Shown piece after piece: positions 1 to 12,786 of a stretch of 64,000 bases of DNA. The stretch comes from Hoplostethus atlanticus. Its lineage: Eukaryota > Chordata > Actinopteri > Trachichthyiformes > Trachichthyidae. A program made the translations under genes and the position numbers. Under the pieces are notes generated by a model that was not told the DNA's origin, ran no database searches, and saw nothing but the letters and a program-made list of their open reading frames with translations. Location: the NCBI GenBank assembly GCA_034670405.1, contig JAXDDX010000043.1, positions 744,001 through 808,000 on the forward strand. Reading direction: 5' to 3'. Position 1 is the first letter of the stretch. Every line of letters starts with the position of its first letter.

Positions 1-734
1 TGTGTCGCAGCCGATACTGATACTCTGTATCAGATCCTGCATCCCTTATTTTAGAATTCATAATAAAAATGTTAGTTCAGTGTTATTTTACACTCTTTGA
101 GAATTCTGGCTCTGTGCATACTTGTAGTGTGTCGCATTGTACACACACATACTGAATCTTTTCCATAGCTCCTGCTCCACTTACCCCAGTTAGACATGCT
201 TAGAGAACACTATAGAGCCCTCTGACTCATTCAGAATGGATATATAACCTGTAGCATCATAAAGGAGTAGGCTATGTACGGCATATTATAAACAACAAAA
301 TAAGGAATGCAGGTTTGGAACTGTTGGCAGCTGTGTGCAAAAAGGACAACTTCTGAATAAAACAAAAGTGATTTGAGTTCTTTAACTCACAAGTCAGACT
401 TGATTGGTTGAATCCAATAGTGAACTGAAGCAGCATAAGCTTAGATGTATTAATACAATAAGGAGACAAATCAAGTTGAGTAATGTGATCTAGGCTAGTT
501 CCATGAATGGGACATTGCTGAATACTGACAGAAAAATCTTACACTCAGAATTGCAACACTTGGCTGCTTTGGATAAATTTCATCCAGTGTGTCACCTATA
601 GTTAGGAAAATGTAGGACAGTAAAATAGGACTATCTATTGTTAAACCCTGTTGATTTGTCCTGAGTAAGTTGAGTAGCCTAGCAGAAGGATGAATCTTAC
701 TTTATTATTTCTAGCCCAGAGGGCAAGGAAAATT

Positions 735-970
735 TCCCATGAAAACCTTATTAGGAAAGAAAATGGAAGAAACCTTGGGAGGGGCTACTCAGAGAGAGGT
801 CCCTCTACTAGGATGGTCAGACGTGCAGTGGGTGCCGAGAGTGGGCAAACAGACTACAAAATGCAACATAAACAGAGTACACAGAATAAACACAATAAGG
901 ACACTTGGGTGAAACATCTGGATCTGGTGTGGGGTGTCAACAGCAGCTCAGTCTGCATCGTCATAAGAGT
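735..970 (+). repeat. Dispersed repeat, copy A
   Basis: This diverged copy belongs to a family also found at 17274-17516, 23676-23960 and 43495-43858 (inverted). Shared landmarks are GGAAGAAACCT, GGGGCTACTCAGAGAG and GGATGGTC-GGCGTGCA. The (AATC)n end seen in copies B and D is missing here. No protein is encoded; open frames across it are incidental. Confidence 0.6.
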
Positions 971-1782
971 TTGGCACTACAACACGGCCCAGCAAACAAA
1001 TTCACTTACTCCCACTCACACAAGCAGACATGACCAGCATGTGTGGGTGTGTAGGCACGGGTGGGCCTTGGTGGGCTGGTGCCATCCAATTTGGGCTGTC
1101 ACCCAGAAGAGCAACTGTGCATGCGGAAAGTTTGGTCCGGCCAATTTTTATGTAATGTATGCAGGCCCACCCACCAAAGATTTTCTGGCTACACTACTGA
1201 GTTATACACACACCAGGAGAACAGGACATGTAAACTAACTGCGACAGGAACCTGCGCTAGTGCAAGCTAACTGGTCTAACCTTAGAGACAGAGTCACTCC
1301 CAGTAATTACGAGAAGCCACGGTTGGCCAAATGATATCAATAGAGCTTTCCTCTCTAATCGCAACAGGGAGACTGTTGAGATGGGGAGTGTGCGAGAAAA
1401 GGCTAGACTACCTGAAGTTCTCTTTTTGACTGCTGGGATGGATGGATGGATAGCCAGCATGCTGTGATCGGAGGGGCAGTATACAGTATATGGTGCAATG
1501 ATATCTGATAAATAAGACGGTGCTAGCCCATGTAATATTTTATGTTAGTATAAGCACCTCAAAGTCACAACAGGCATGATTTGGGAGCCAGTAAGGAGGA
1601 CCCAGTTAATCCATTTACGACGTGTGCATGAAGGGTTAGTGGAGTACCCGGGTAAGAAGCCAATTCTCTGTGCATGGACACATAGCCCGTGTTTCCTCTG
1701 GTAGCATTTAACCTATTTTATCAGCAGTGTTGGAACTCGTTACTCAAAAGATAATATATTACTCGTTTTAAATGTACTAATA

Positions 1783-1827
1783 TTACTTATCACTCTCTTG
1801 GAGTGATTCCAAGAGAGTGATAAGTAA
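1783..1827. repeat. Perfect 19-bp inverted repeat hairpin
   Basis: Left arm 1783-1801 and right arm 1809-1827 are perfect reverse complements around a 7-nt spacer. It sits in AT-rich sequence that starts near 1724 with CAGTGTTGGAACTCGTTACT, similar to the ends of hAT-derived fish MITEs. It is most simply the palindromic core of such a MITE. Confidence 0.6.
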
Positions 1828-3079
1828 GAGGAGTAATTTCTAACAACTCATTTTATTTTATGTTACACCCCCGTTCTTGACTACATCAGGTAACCTCGCT
1901 TGTCCACTGCTGTGCGAATTGTCACGTCAATAACAACGCAGTTATAAGGCAAGGAAACAGCAGGTTTTTTTTTTCTGCAGCATGCACTTCCCAAGAAGAA
2001 TGGGAACCACAGGCTAGGCAAAATCTAAATGAATGACCGACACAATCTCTTTTACAACTTTGTTGTTTAATAAGGCAGTAGCTTAACACGTCACAATAAC
2101 AGGTACCATGTTTGACTGTTCCTCCCCCAGAAAAATGTGGCTTTATTAAATCACATTCCCTGCAGTTCTACATAATGTTATAATTCTAATTCACTCACAC
2201 ACACACACTATTCTGGCAATGTAGTTGTATTGTTGTATCATACAGACAGGTTGTATGGTCATTAGGGGTTACAAAATTAAAAGAGATACTCCACTCAAAA
2301 CATGATTCTACCTCTTTTCACTCTGTTGGACCTAGCCCATTAGCGACTGTTGTGTTGCACTAGCAGGAGATCGAGACCGAGGTAAAGTGCAAACCAAGTG
2401 AGGGGTTTATTCACCAGAACAATATTTACAAAAAGAACATAGTACCAAAGAATAAATGGCCAACAGCATGCAGGCACAACCACCCGTGGTCCCCGTCTGG
2501 TGGGAAATGGCTGCCTTTTATACTCCTGCCCACAGGTAGGCTCACCTGGCCACTCCCACTAATTTACTGGGTAAATCCTGCTCTATTGTATGGCATATAA
2601 ATAGTACCTTGAATCACAATGAATAAATATTTACAAAATACATTATGAAATAATTCCGATACATTACACCATAGATAAAATATAACACCTAAAACCCTAT
2701 ATACATATTTTACCCCTTACTCCATCTTATCACATGATCCCTCCTGGAACCATTAAATGTGCCCCCGAGGACTCTTTTCGCCCGAACACCCTGGAGCAGA
2801 CAAGACGGGTAAATAAATATATTACACACACTCTTAAAACTCATAGTATTGCACCTCAATAATATCATTGCACGAAACATTATTGCACTGTTAGGCGATA
2901 GTTAAATCATAGTTACACACTCTATTGGCAATGTAAGGGAACATATCTTAAGAAAGGAAAGAATGATTAAAAAAAAACTAAAAAAAAACTGATGTGTTTA
3001 TTGGCTCCAAATGGGAATGAAAATGAGGTATAGGTCTACATGTGTTTTGGGAGGAGTAGCCTGCCCCATAATGTAGGTT

Positions 3080-3739
3080 AATTAGTAAATGTAATGTGAT
3101 TCATTCTCAAACAGTCCACAAATCAGCAGTGGTGGAGAAGGCTTCAAGGTAGCGAATCTCCTTACTCTCTTACGCTCTGGCAGACACTTTTGGCTAAAAT
3201 ACTTCCGACCAGGCAGCTCGTATCTTTGGTCCAGAATACGAATCAAATTTCTGAACCCGTCTCTCTCCACGATCTGAATGGGCACCATGTCCATGGCGAT
3301 ATATTGTACGACTGCCCTTGTAATATCCTTCCATTTTTTTGCTGTTTTTATCATAAGGCACAGCAGCAGTGAACGAAGCCTGGCGTGATAGCTGTGTTGC
3401 CTTGGGACATGCTCCGCTGGCGCTGCTGCTGGCTGAACCACTTGTGCTTTTGGCCCTTGTTGCGTCCTCGTACTCATGGGCATGCATGCTTTTTAGATGG
3501 TGAAATTTCTGTTCACGTGAATAGCAGCAGGCTATAGCGAATATGCTTTTATGTTTTCTTTGCAACAAAATAAAGACACTTATTCAGACCAAGACTGAAC
3601 TTTTGAAGAAAACTAACACTTTATTATTTTTTTTAATATGCTAAAACATTTATCATGGTAATGACGGTATTGCAAAATCCATGTTGTGGCAGAACATGAC
3701 ACCGGTGACGGTGACGAAACCGGTATACCGCCCACCCCT
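3080..3739 (-). mobile_element. hAT (ZBED-like) transposon fragment
   Basis: The right end reads CCGGTATACCGCCCACCCCTA, the reverse of the end found at 15923. Leftwards from it on the minus strand is a broken transposase. It includes a zinc-finger-like region with HLKSMHAHEYE, then PYDKNSKKMEG, then, in another frame, MVPIQIVERDGFRNLIRILD and YELPGRKYFSQ. These are typical of the BED finger and early core of ZBED-type hAT transposases. The left terminus and the DDE catalytic core are absent, so the copy is 3'-truncated and frameshifted. It is a sister of the fragment at 15923-16720. Confidence 0.75.
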
Positions 3740-6308
3740 AATGGTCATATTGATGTTAGGTTAATGTTGGGATAATACTCGGGTGATGGTGGTATTGGGG
3801 AGATGTTAGGCATGCAGGCATTACAGAGCAGGGGCACAGTTGGGTTGTGTATGATGAGAGGTTGCATAGAGGGGGGTGGTTCCAAGATGCCGGAATACAC
3901 TGTTAAGCCTTCTTGAGGTGTCTTGAGGTGGGCCCAACTCAACAAAACATTAGTACCCACTTGATAATGGTGCCGTGACTATTTTACACTCTAAAATGAA
4001 ATAAAGTTTGAGAAATGATTACACAAATTAAGACATTTGCTACATTAAAGGGAAAAACTGAAAGAGAATCGATGAGAAAATCAATGCAGCTACCACTGTC
4101 CAGCTAACACTCTGTTAGCTATTAGATTTGAAACTGTTCAAGGTGGATTGGCAAGACGTCCTATCAAACTTTAAGGCATTTGAAGACTGCAACCCTCCAC
4201 CAATTCAAAACAATTCTCCAACGTTCTGTTACACCATCTCCTTTAGTTTCATAGTTATGGCCAAAATATTTTTGTTTAATATCCAATTAGTGTTAGGGAC
4301 TACTTTACATCATGAGAAAAATGGTAGGGACATATCCCCACTGTCCCCACTTGAATTTACGCCCATGGTGTTTTTACAGGACACTAACTACAAACATTTA
4401 ATCACACACAAATCTCAACAATGCTCGAGTAGAGTGTGTATGTGTGTGTGTGTGTGTTGGAGGATTTATCTGTTTAGTCTGTTAAGTCTGTACACCACAA
4501 AGCAAGCGGTATTTAGAAAATAGTCTGTTTTGGAGTTGAACCATTGCAGAAGAGTTTGCGTTGAAATTGACATTACAAAGTTGTCTGTTTTGAACAGAAT
4601 CCTTTTCCATAGCCTGAACACACACACACACACACACCTCTATACACAGATGGTGAGGAGGACAGGAAATGGAACTTATGGTTTCCTGTTTGTGAGGGCT
4701 CTGGGACAATAACAGTAGGCCGCTTCCTAGATACTGTGTTTGTGTGTGTGTGTGTCTATATCCATCTGTGCACAGCTGAGACGGAGAGCATGGTCAGTAA
4801 TTTTGAAATTTGGTTCTTCATTATTAGAACATTAACTCTTAGAATAGAAACCCTTCAGAACAGAAATGTGAAAACGGGGTGGGATTTCTAATTCCTCCAT
4901 TCCCATTGCATCAGATTTGCGCTGTAGGCATTTGCCACTATGACATGTTCATTCACAACTCAATGACTAAGAACACAGTATAACCAAATCTAGTGAAAAC
5001 TAGATTAGCACTTGTTCCAAATCAAACAATATAATGTTGTAAAATGACAGGACTTACAATATAAGGAAACCAAGGAATTCAAAATGAATCTTCTACTAGC
5101 TAGCCAAACACTTCCACAAGCAATTTAAAGAACTGTGAAATGGAAAAGCCAACCTTCCAATGCAACTGCAGTGAGACTGCAGAAAGGGAACTGCAGGCCA
5201 TCCACTGGCTTATAAAGGTTACTACCACAGGCATTTTAGACAAGTCAGTTTAACAAGGACCTAATGAAAATGCTACACTCTCTTAAGGCTAGGTCACACT
5301 GGACGATTTTTACACCGATTCTAACACAAATGGACCATCCCAATGGTAGGTCAGATTATCCTGTAGTGTGAATGGGTTCAGAACTCCCTATCTGTCAAAT
5401 TATACTGTAGTGCAAGGCCATAGAGGATCAGGTTTTCATTCCTACCAATCCACATAAGTATGTGAAGACAAGTGACTAGTATGTTTTAGAGTTGGGAATT
5501 GATCAGATTGTATTCATCTCGATTCATGAACGCGTCCTCCTCTTTAATGATCCTCTTCCTTACTATTTACCCAATTGGTACTTTTCTTATATAATACCTT
5601 TGTAGACATTTGTTGCACCCCAAAATACTAGTCTAGTAACTCCCTAACTGAATTGATTTGAATTCTGCTACCAATCCCTAATTAGATGAATACAAAATAT
5701 TGTTAGCTGTTAATATCATAGTGTTTTATTATTAATCACAATAAAACACACATCACACAACTATGCGGTGTGTGTTTGGCTGTGAGGTTGTAATGTGATG
5801 TAGTGAGGCTGTTGTAGCTGAAGCTCTTGGTCTGGTTTGTCTCTTTATGCATTGCGTAGATGTCCTCTTTCTAACATTTCCATGTTGCTCTGCTGCTCAG
5901 CTACAAAAAAACAAGCTGCTGCCTGAGCTACACAGAAAGTGACCTGAACACTGCAGCGTCACTCCACAACCTCGCAGACAAACAGCAGACCAGGAAAGAA
6001 GGAACAATTCAAATGTGCGGAAAAAGGAAAAAACGGGACTTGATAATGGGTCGGTTCTGGAAGCATTGGTTTCAGTTCCTAACCCTAGAGGGAACCCAAA
6101 CTGAGTAAATGTGTAAATGTCTACTCCTGGTAGCAGCCTCATTAAAACATACTAGTGCCGTCTAGTTTTACAAATAGTGCTGTAATCTATAGGAGAGGGC
6201 ACATTGTCTCCTCTAAAATACCTTTCCTTCACTTTCCCTCTGTCACTCTATTAATGGCTGTGGAATGTTTATGTGAGCAGCAGTTATGTGGGTGTATTGT
6301 CCACCCTT

Positions 6309-6342
<34 letters not shown>

Positions 6343-6704
6343 GTGGTCTCTGGGCTGTCATGTGTGATGCATGATCTATTCTGTAGTCCCATTGGCCATT
6401 TGATCGGTCCTCCTATTGGCCATTTAACAGTTTGACTGACTGCTTTGTCTGCCTCACACCGAAAGGAATGTGGTGTGTGTGTGTCAGTGTGTGCGTGTCA
6501 GCGTGTGTGCCATGCAGGGTGACAATGCATTCCTAAGTGAAAACCTTTTGTAGATGTGAATGTGTAAAGTGAGTGATCAGACTGGGGCTCCAGTCACAAA
6601 GCTTTGTTGTACTTAATGGGATTCAAACCCACAATGTTATAAGCAGTTTTCATTCTTATTTCCATCTTGAAGCAGTTGGCATTGCACACAAGACCACTTC
6701 TAAC

Positions 6705-8049
6705 TAGAGCCCGACCGATGCCAGATTTTTGGGTCCGATGCCGATCCCGATTTAGGAGAGTCCTAGCCCACCGATTCAGGGCTCTACAGTGCGAGTATTT
6801 CACTCGCATTTGCCCCTAAAAATAGATATGTGCGAACCGGAAAAATAATTTACGAGCACAGTGTGCGAGTAAAGATTACAACCTACCGTAATCTTTTTTC
6901 CCCCCGCTGCTAATAGTGCAAAAACTACGAGTCCCGCATTCCACAAGCAGCAATGCGCCAATCACAGTAGAGTGTCAAGTGAGAGAAAGGTAAACAACAC
7001 TGAAAAAAGTATCGGTACGCTAGGCTATAAGTTAACGTTAATACGTGCAGACATCACTAAAAATCAAGCCCATTTATTTTTATTTTGAGCGAAAAAGAGA
7101 CGAGGAGAAAGAGGAATCCGACGAGGGGGATTCGCAAGGTTTAACTGAGGCGGCTAACGTTAACATGGCAGCTAGTAACGACACGGCGGCTGAGAACAAC
7201 GTTAATGAAGCTACCGTGACCCCCGCTGTCATGTCAACGTCCACTGGAGTCGGCGGAGGGAGTATAGACAAGTTTTTTAGCTCTGACCTAGGGCGCCGCC
7301 ATTGTTGCGTTTTTTGTGTTCAGTGGGTACAGAACTTCGGATTTATAAACTACAAGGACGGCAGACACATCTACCGAAAATGGGGAATTGGCTCAAAATG
7401 TTCCCATGGCTAGAGTTCGAAAACAACGTCATGTTCATACATATTGAAATATTCAAACATATTCATACATATATTCATATGCAAATATGTATGTAATAAA
7501 TTGTTTGTTAATAAACTCTGTGTTACTTGAACATTTTTCACTGTGCTCCTAAATTTCTTTGTGTGCTCCTAGATTTTTTCATTTAGGAGCACATGTACTC
7601 CTTGGGAAAAAAGTTAGCGTAGAGCCCTGCGATTACCGATGTTTGACCGATATATTGTCAAAAACTGCAAAATTTTCAAATCAATTTGAAAAACTTATAT
7701 TTTATAACATTTTCTATATTTGAGAACATTGAACTTATAAGCAAACAAATAAATAAAAATAAACAGAAAAAACTTTTTGATAGATAAAAAATGTAAAAGA
7801 TCGTATTATAGAAGTAGCGCGTCAGCTGCGCACACTTGTATTAGAGCTCCCTTTACTGGATAATTCTAGTAAATAGCAATTACAACGTTCAAACAGACAA
7901 GTACAGGATAAATAATCAATGTTTTTTTGTTTATTATACTTATTTAAAAATCGGGACACAACGGTTGTATAACTACCAATCCCAATGTCGTCAAAAAAGT
8001 CAAAAAATGGCCGATATATCAGCCAAACCGATATATCGGTCGGGCTCTA
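6705..8049. mobile_element. hAT-type MITE with 8-bp target duplication
   Basis: The ends TAGAGCCCGACCGAT and ATCGGTCGGGCTCTA are inverted repeats. They are flanked by a perfect 8-bp duplication CTTCTAAC (6697-6704 and 8050-8057), the size typical of hAT elements. About 73 bp of left end and 420 bp of right end belong to it; the middle is a younger inserted element (6777-7629). No transposase of its own is seen. Confidence 0.85.
6777..7629 (+). mobile_element. Nested hAT5-like element
   Basis: The element has TIRs CAGGGCTCTAC / GTAGAGCCCTG and a perfect 5-bp duplication CGATT (6772-6776 and 7630-7634), so it inserted into the older MITE 6705-8049. The 5-bp duplication fits the hAT5 group better than 8-bp hATs. 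It holds an open frame at 7045-7413 (+) rich in E, N, A and T with a SIDKFF motif, resembling the N-terminus of hAT transposases. No catalytic core follows, so it is probably an internal-deletion derivative. Confidence 0.75.
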
Positions 8050-9324
8050 CTTCTAACACTTTGGTTGGTTGGAAATGAAATGCTGGCAGGTAATACCTGT
8101 TTGGAGCTTCATTTCTGTCTCTTTGGCTCATGAAACCGTGAAAGTGGCGAGTGAATTTTAGAACCAGATGCCTTGTTTGGTTGACAAGTTCGTTTTCAGC
8201 TCTTGTTAAGCCCATTGTCAACAGACGTTTACAATTGTGTTAATAGGCATACAGCAATATTTGATCATGCAATTAATCTTTGATATTTAAGTCAAAGTAA
8301 GCATCATGGAGCTAGGAAATGTACTGTGATACCAGTTCTAAACATAATCTGTTGATGAAGTTCTAACAGGGATTTCTGAATTTAGTTGGACAAAGTAGTC
8401 AAACAACTGAAGATGTGGCTAAATGAGAATTGACGTGTGTGTGCGCGTGTGTGCGTGTGTGTGTGAGAAAGGGAGGCAGCTCTATCAGCATTTTCTACAT
8501 TACCTTGACTTCACAGCTATACCACTCACATTCCTACACACATTTTCTCAGGAGTGGTGGCAATATTTGAAGGTTATGCAGATCGAGATGGCCTTCATAT
8601 TGAAGACTGTCTCATATCACAGGCATACCAGAGCCATACAGTATTATAATGGATGTAATGCTAGAATGTTATGATGTGATTTATAATGCAAGAATAGTGC
8701 TTTTATATAAATGCTTATAATATGCTTGAATGCCTCACAATGCACTTCCAATGAATGATAACCAAAGATTTTTTTACTGAAGAATAACCAGACTCAAATG
8801 GAGCAAGTCTAGCTTCACAACTACCTTTGGCCAGCAACTAACCACTTTTTCCACTGCTAATCCTGATTCAGAGTACCATACTGTATAGGCACATAGTAAA
8901 TTCCAGTCAACAATATACACAGACCATGTGTCTGGGTCATAGTATATAATATAATGGTGGGAATGTGACAATCTTGAATTGTCACTAGTTAAAATGTAAT
9001 CATGTTATGTCTTCGCAGGGAGCTCATGGTCATTCTGATATATTCTACTAGCCTAAAATCCATATTTAATATTTAAATTTTAATTTCCGTTCATAACATT
9101 CACTGTAACTGTTTACATTCACTGCTTCCACCCAAGTCTCTGTGCAACTTTCGTACTAACAAATCCCTCACGTGTCATACATCATAGCCATTTATTATGA
9201 TTGATGCAAATGTAATAACCTCCCATTGACATAATAAATATGAACGTGATAAATGTCTAGTTAATTAGCCATTAATGTAATAAATATAGCCTCCTGATAA
9301 TGTAATAACCTTTGTCCTGTTGAC

Positions 9325-9357
9325 ATAATAATAATAATAATAATTATTATTATTATT
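9325..9357. repeat. Palindromic (ATA)n(TAT)n microsatellite
   Basis: About 6 ATA units switch to ATT/TAT units, giving a self-complementary tract inside AT-rich sequence with repeated TGTAATAA motifs (9190-9400). Confidence 0.8.
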
Positions 9358-10454
9358 TCCAAAATGTAATAAATTAACTGATAATGTAATAATAGTCAGA
9401 ATTCAGTACATTCACAAAACTATGGTGCTATATCTAAAAAAAGGGATGAATATGTATGGGAGAGGTGATTATTGTAAAAGGCCTATATTGCGAATTGCAG
9501 TGTTTTATTAGCCTATACTCCAAAACTGAGATTATCTGAGATTCAGACTAGACGTCGTAATTTGCTAGAGGCAAATCAGGGCAAATTGTCAGTGGAAGTT
9601 GTGAATAGGAAGCAAGTGTAGAAACGATAAGCAGCTTCATGGACTCACAACCCACAAACTGTTTAGTTTGTTTATAATATTGTATGGTGTTATTTTTGTG
9701 CCACATTGCTGAGCGCGCAGTGGGACTTTCCTGAGCGCACAGTGGGACTTCGCAAGTACATAAATTATATTTTGAAGAGAAAGTATTAATCTGAGCAAAC
9801 AAAAATATGTTCTGTGCGTGCTCAACTCTGCCTGCACGCTCGCTCAATCTCTGCTCTATGCGCTGGCAGGCACCTGCGCACTCGCTCACAGTGTCCTCTC
9901 TTCTCCCAACATCTCCGCTGTGTGCGCTCTCAACTCTGCTTGCGCGCTCGCTCAACTTGGCACAGCGTTACAATGTGCCACAAAACCAGCCAATCACAGA
10001 CTTGGGGAAAGTAATCCTGATTGGCTGTTTTGTATCCAATCAGGCTGCTTCCACAAACTTTGGGATTTTCGCATGGATGAAGAGAATTTTCGATGATACT
10101 AGCTGCAATAGAGCGCAACAGTGACCGCCCACTTATTGAACGGCTCCGGTTCCGGAAGTGAATTTCCCATTCATTCACTACATTTACATTTCAGAAAATC
10201 CTTATATAAAGAGTTTTAAGGCTGGAACCAAGCCAGCCAACTACGAGATGAATCGTGACCATAAAACATTTGATTCTGAGCAAAAAAAGATCGGAAAACG
10301 GAAAAAAAGGCAAAGGTACAAGACTGTGTACATAATTATTTTAAGAGTGAAGGAACTACTCATCCCATAAACCATTGCGAATGATACCTTTCCAACAACT
10401 TCCAACCTAACTATAGTTTATTGCGCTTCTTCTTGAATTTAACATTCGTCAATA

Positions 10455-10457
<3 letters not shown>

Positions 10458-10493
<36 letters not shown>
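10458..10493. repeat. (GT)n microsatellite
   Basis: About 18 perfect GT units just before the THAP exon. Similar tracts lie at 6309-6341, 11500-11540 and 15200-15241. Confidence 0.95.
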
Positions 10494-10495
<2 letters not shown>

Positions 10496-10527
10496 CATAT
10501 AGTATAGTGTATAGTGTTGTCATCGAC

Positions 10528-10647
10528 ATGGTACAGTGCTTTGTTCCTGACTGCAATCACCACTCGGGCGTCCATCAATGCCGGTTCCACCGATTCCCCA
10601 CCAGTGTGTTGGTGAAGAACCGGTGGATCAGATATATAAGTTATTAA
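10528..10647 (+). CDS. THAP-type zinc finger, N-terminal exon (partial)
   Basis: The frame from ATG 10528 starts MVQCFVPDC, then HH, then FHRFPT and RW. This gives the C-x4-C start and the FHRFP and RW landmarks of a THAP (C2CH) DNA-binding domain. Only about 35 residues are legible before a stop, so the rest of the domain and any transposase are missing or in an unseen exon. It lies in the centre of the long-inverted-repeat element, directly after a (GT)n tract at 10458-10493. It is inferred to be a remnant of that element's DNA-binding protein. Confidence 0.55.
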   Translation: MVQCFVPDCNHHSGVHQCRFHRFPTSVLVKNRWIRYISY

Positions 10648-11495
10648 CGTTACTCGTTTTTAATAAATGTGAATTCGATCCAGTTACATTCACATAACTA
10701 ACGTTATGCTAATATTACGTGAGGTAGTCACAGCTGCATAGGATAAGCAGCGAGCTAGGTTACGTTAATAGCTAACGTTAGCTGACAAGACGTTCGCTGG
10801 TGCGGTAAACATTTCCATGGTAACAGCGAGCTCCACCAATCAGAGACGTCGCTGTTACACTTTAGGATTGTGGGTAGTGTAGTACTTCTCCATGACATCG
10901 CGAATAAAACATGTTTTTCTCAAAACAAGGTTGATATCATACAGACTTGTGGCTTCTACAGGAGCATACACTATCGTTTCACAATCTAATAGCTTGTGGT
11001 GAGTCTACCTTGGATGGTTACGACATATGGCTAATAATCAAAATCCCGATTCAGAATATGAATGGGATTTTCACTTCCGGAACCACACTGTTGAGGTCTA
11101 TTAGCGACCTGATTGGATACAAAACAGCATTGTGGCACATTGTAACGCTGTGCCAAGTTGAGCGAGCGCGCAAGCAGAGTTGAGAGCGCACACAGCGGAG
11201 ATGTTGGGAGAGGAGAGGACACTGAGCGAGTGCGCAGGTGCTTGCCAGCGCATAGAGCAGAGATTGAGCGAGCGTACAAACAGAGTTGAGCGCGCACAGA
11301 ACAGATTTTTGTTTGCTCAGATTAATATTTTCTCTTCAAAATATAATTGATGTGCTTGCGAAAGTCCCACTGCGCGCTCAGGAAAGTCCCACTGCGCGCT
11401 CGGCAATGTGGCACAAAAATAACGCCATAAGAACGCAAATAATAGATGTTGTGATGATAGGGGCGCAAGAATCCAAACGCCAAACTGTTTAGGGT

Positions 11496-11541
<46 letters not shown>

Positions 11542-11999
11542 TGCGCTACTACAAACAGTATGCCAGTAAAAACACTACCGGTTAATTAGTATCAACTGCT
11601 ATCAAACTAAATAACAGTAACGGCTATTGTTCATAAGCTAGTGTAACCATACTACACACAAAGCAAAACACTAACCGACAATCCCTATACAGTGACTACA
11701 GTGGCACCTGCTTAGCTAACAGTACAGTACAGTACCTAAGGGATTAAAATCAAAGCAGACCCAAAAACCAAACCAAAGGCAGCATTACTGAAAGTCAAGG
11801 CACCTTACCTTTGGATATTAAGGCCTAAGCAGAGAAGGGTTGCCTGGGCCTGATCCAGAGAACCACACTGTATCTGCTAGGCTAAACTAATGGGCTGGCT
11901 GACCCTTCTGGCCTGACTGGCAGCTGTCCAGCCATTCACATTGCATTTGCACGAAATCATCATCATATTTGCTACACATCCTATGGAACTAAGTCCCCT

Positions 12000-12775
12000 A
12001 CTTTAGCGTGTCCCTCCTCCTCAACCAAAGCCACTGACTGGCCCATTCCGCTGCCTCTGACATTGCTTTCACAGCCTGACGTATGCTCTGCCCACGGATG
12101 CCTATCTCCCGAGGCACTGCGGTAGCCAACTTTGCCGCAAACCCTCGACATCCGACCTCAACAGGATGTACCCTAGCCTTCCATCCTTGTTGCTCTGCCT
12201 CTGCTGCTCACTCCACATACCTGAGCTTCTTTCTTTCTTATGCTCTGTTGTTCGCTATTTCTCGCGGGATTACAAGTTGTTTGCCTAGGTCTACTGACAT
12301 TTCCCAGTCTCTAGCTCCCTGTTATTCCTGCCTACAACTGCTTCTTCCCTACTCTGCTCTCCCTCAAGGACAAAACTATTTTACAAACTTCCTAGTAGCT
12401 GATGAATTCATTTCTATCCATTTACTCTCAATTCTGGCCCCAAACCATTCAGTACCTGATTGCGCTAAGTGTATCGTCCTTGGCAGAGACCTGTTTTACA
12501 GCCTGACAGAATATCCCGGAGTGGGACATGCAGGGTCTTCACCTATCCACTGGCAGAGGTTTTGGGGAGAGGGAAGCATATCATAGGTTGCTCCTATAAT
12601 GAAGTTTCTCTACCTTTTTGTTATGGGTATTTCATACATTGTCAGAGCGCCACATCAGCTGGGGCAAAAGTCTGAACTGCAGGCACCAAAACTTCAGCTT
12701 ACCGGGTAGCATTGACTTCTCTATGCTATCTATTCCTCGTATTACTACCTGTCTTAGTAGTTTGTGGCCCCAAGT
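12000..12775 (-). mobile_element. Non-LTR retrotransposon RT C-terminal fragment
   Basis: On the minus strand from 12775 leftwards, broken frames give GIDSIEKSMLPGKLKFWCLQ with LLPQLMW, and then, near 12050-12150, AKLATAVPREIGIRGQSIRQ with AVKAMSEAA. These resemble the region downstream of the RT core in a fish LINE family whose proteins carry a LPG-K-W--Q---LP--MW motif. Several stops and frame changes show it is dead. The clade is not certain. The open + frame at 12083-12586 is its antisense shadow. Its upstream part is cut by the solo LTR at 12787. Confidence 0.45.
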
Positions 12776-12786
12776 GGCAGAGAGGG

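Larger units (their letters stand above)
9650..11490. mobile_element. Long-inverted-repeat DNA transposon with THAP exon
   Basis: Two GC-rich arms of about 350-400 bp are inverted copies: about 9690-9990 matches the reverse complement of about 11130-11430. Both carry arrays of GCGCGCTC-type units and ATTATATTTTGAAGAGAAA. Inner shorter inverted segments (GGTTCCGGAAGTGAA near 10146 and its complement near 11075) extend the symmetry. The outer edges near AAACTGTTTAG are approximate and no target duplication was fixed. The unique centre of about 0.9 kb holds a THAP-type exon at 10528. THAP fingers occur in P, Kolobok and ISL2EU transposases; which of these applies is not decided by the sequence. 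Confidence 0.7.

Noticed and set aside
690-1238. A 182-codon open frame
   Set aside because: It lies across dispersed repeat copy A and shows no domain; the same DNA is non-coding in copies B, C and D.
2345-2830. Possible LTR on the minus strand
   Set aside because: TGTTGTGTTGCACTAGC and a TTTATT complement suggest an LTR end, but no opposite end, target duplication or homologous copy was found.
9548-10124. Several Cys/Ala/Arg-rich frames
   Set aside because: Translations of the GC-rich inverted arm of the THAP element.
12083-12586. A 167-codon open frame on the + strand
   Set aside because: The opposite strand carries recognisable LINE RT remnants here, so this is an antisense shadow.
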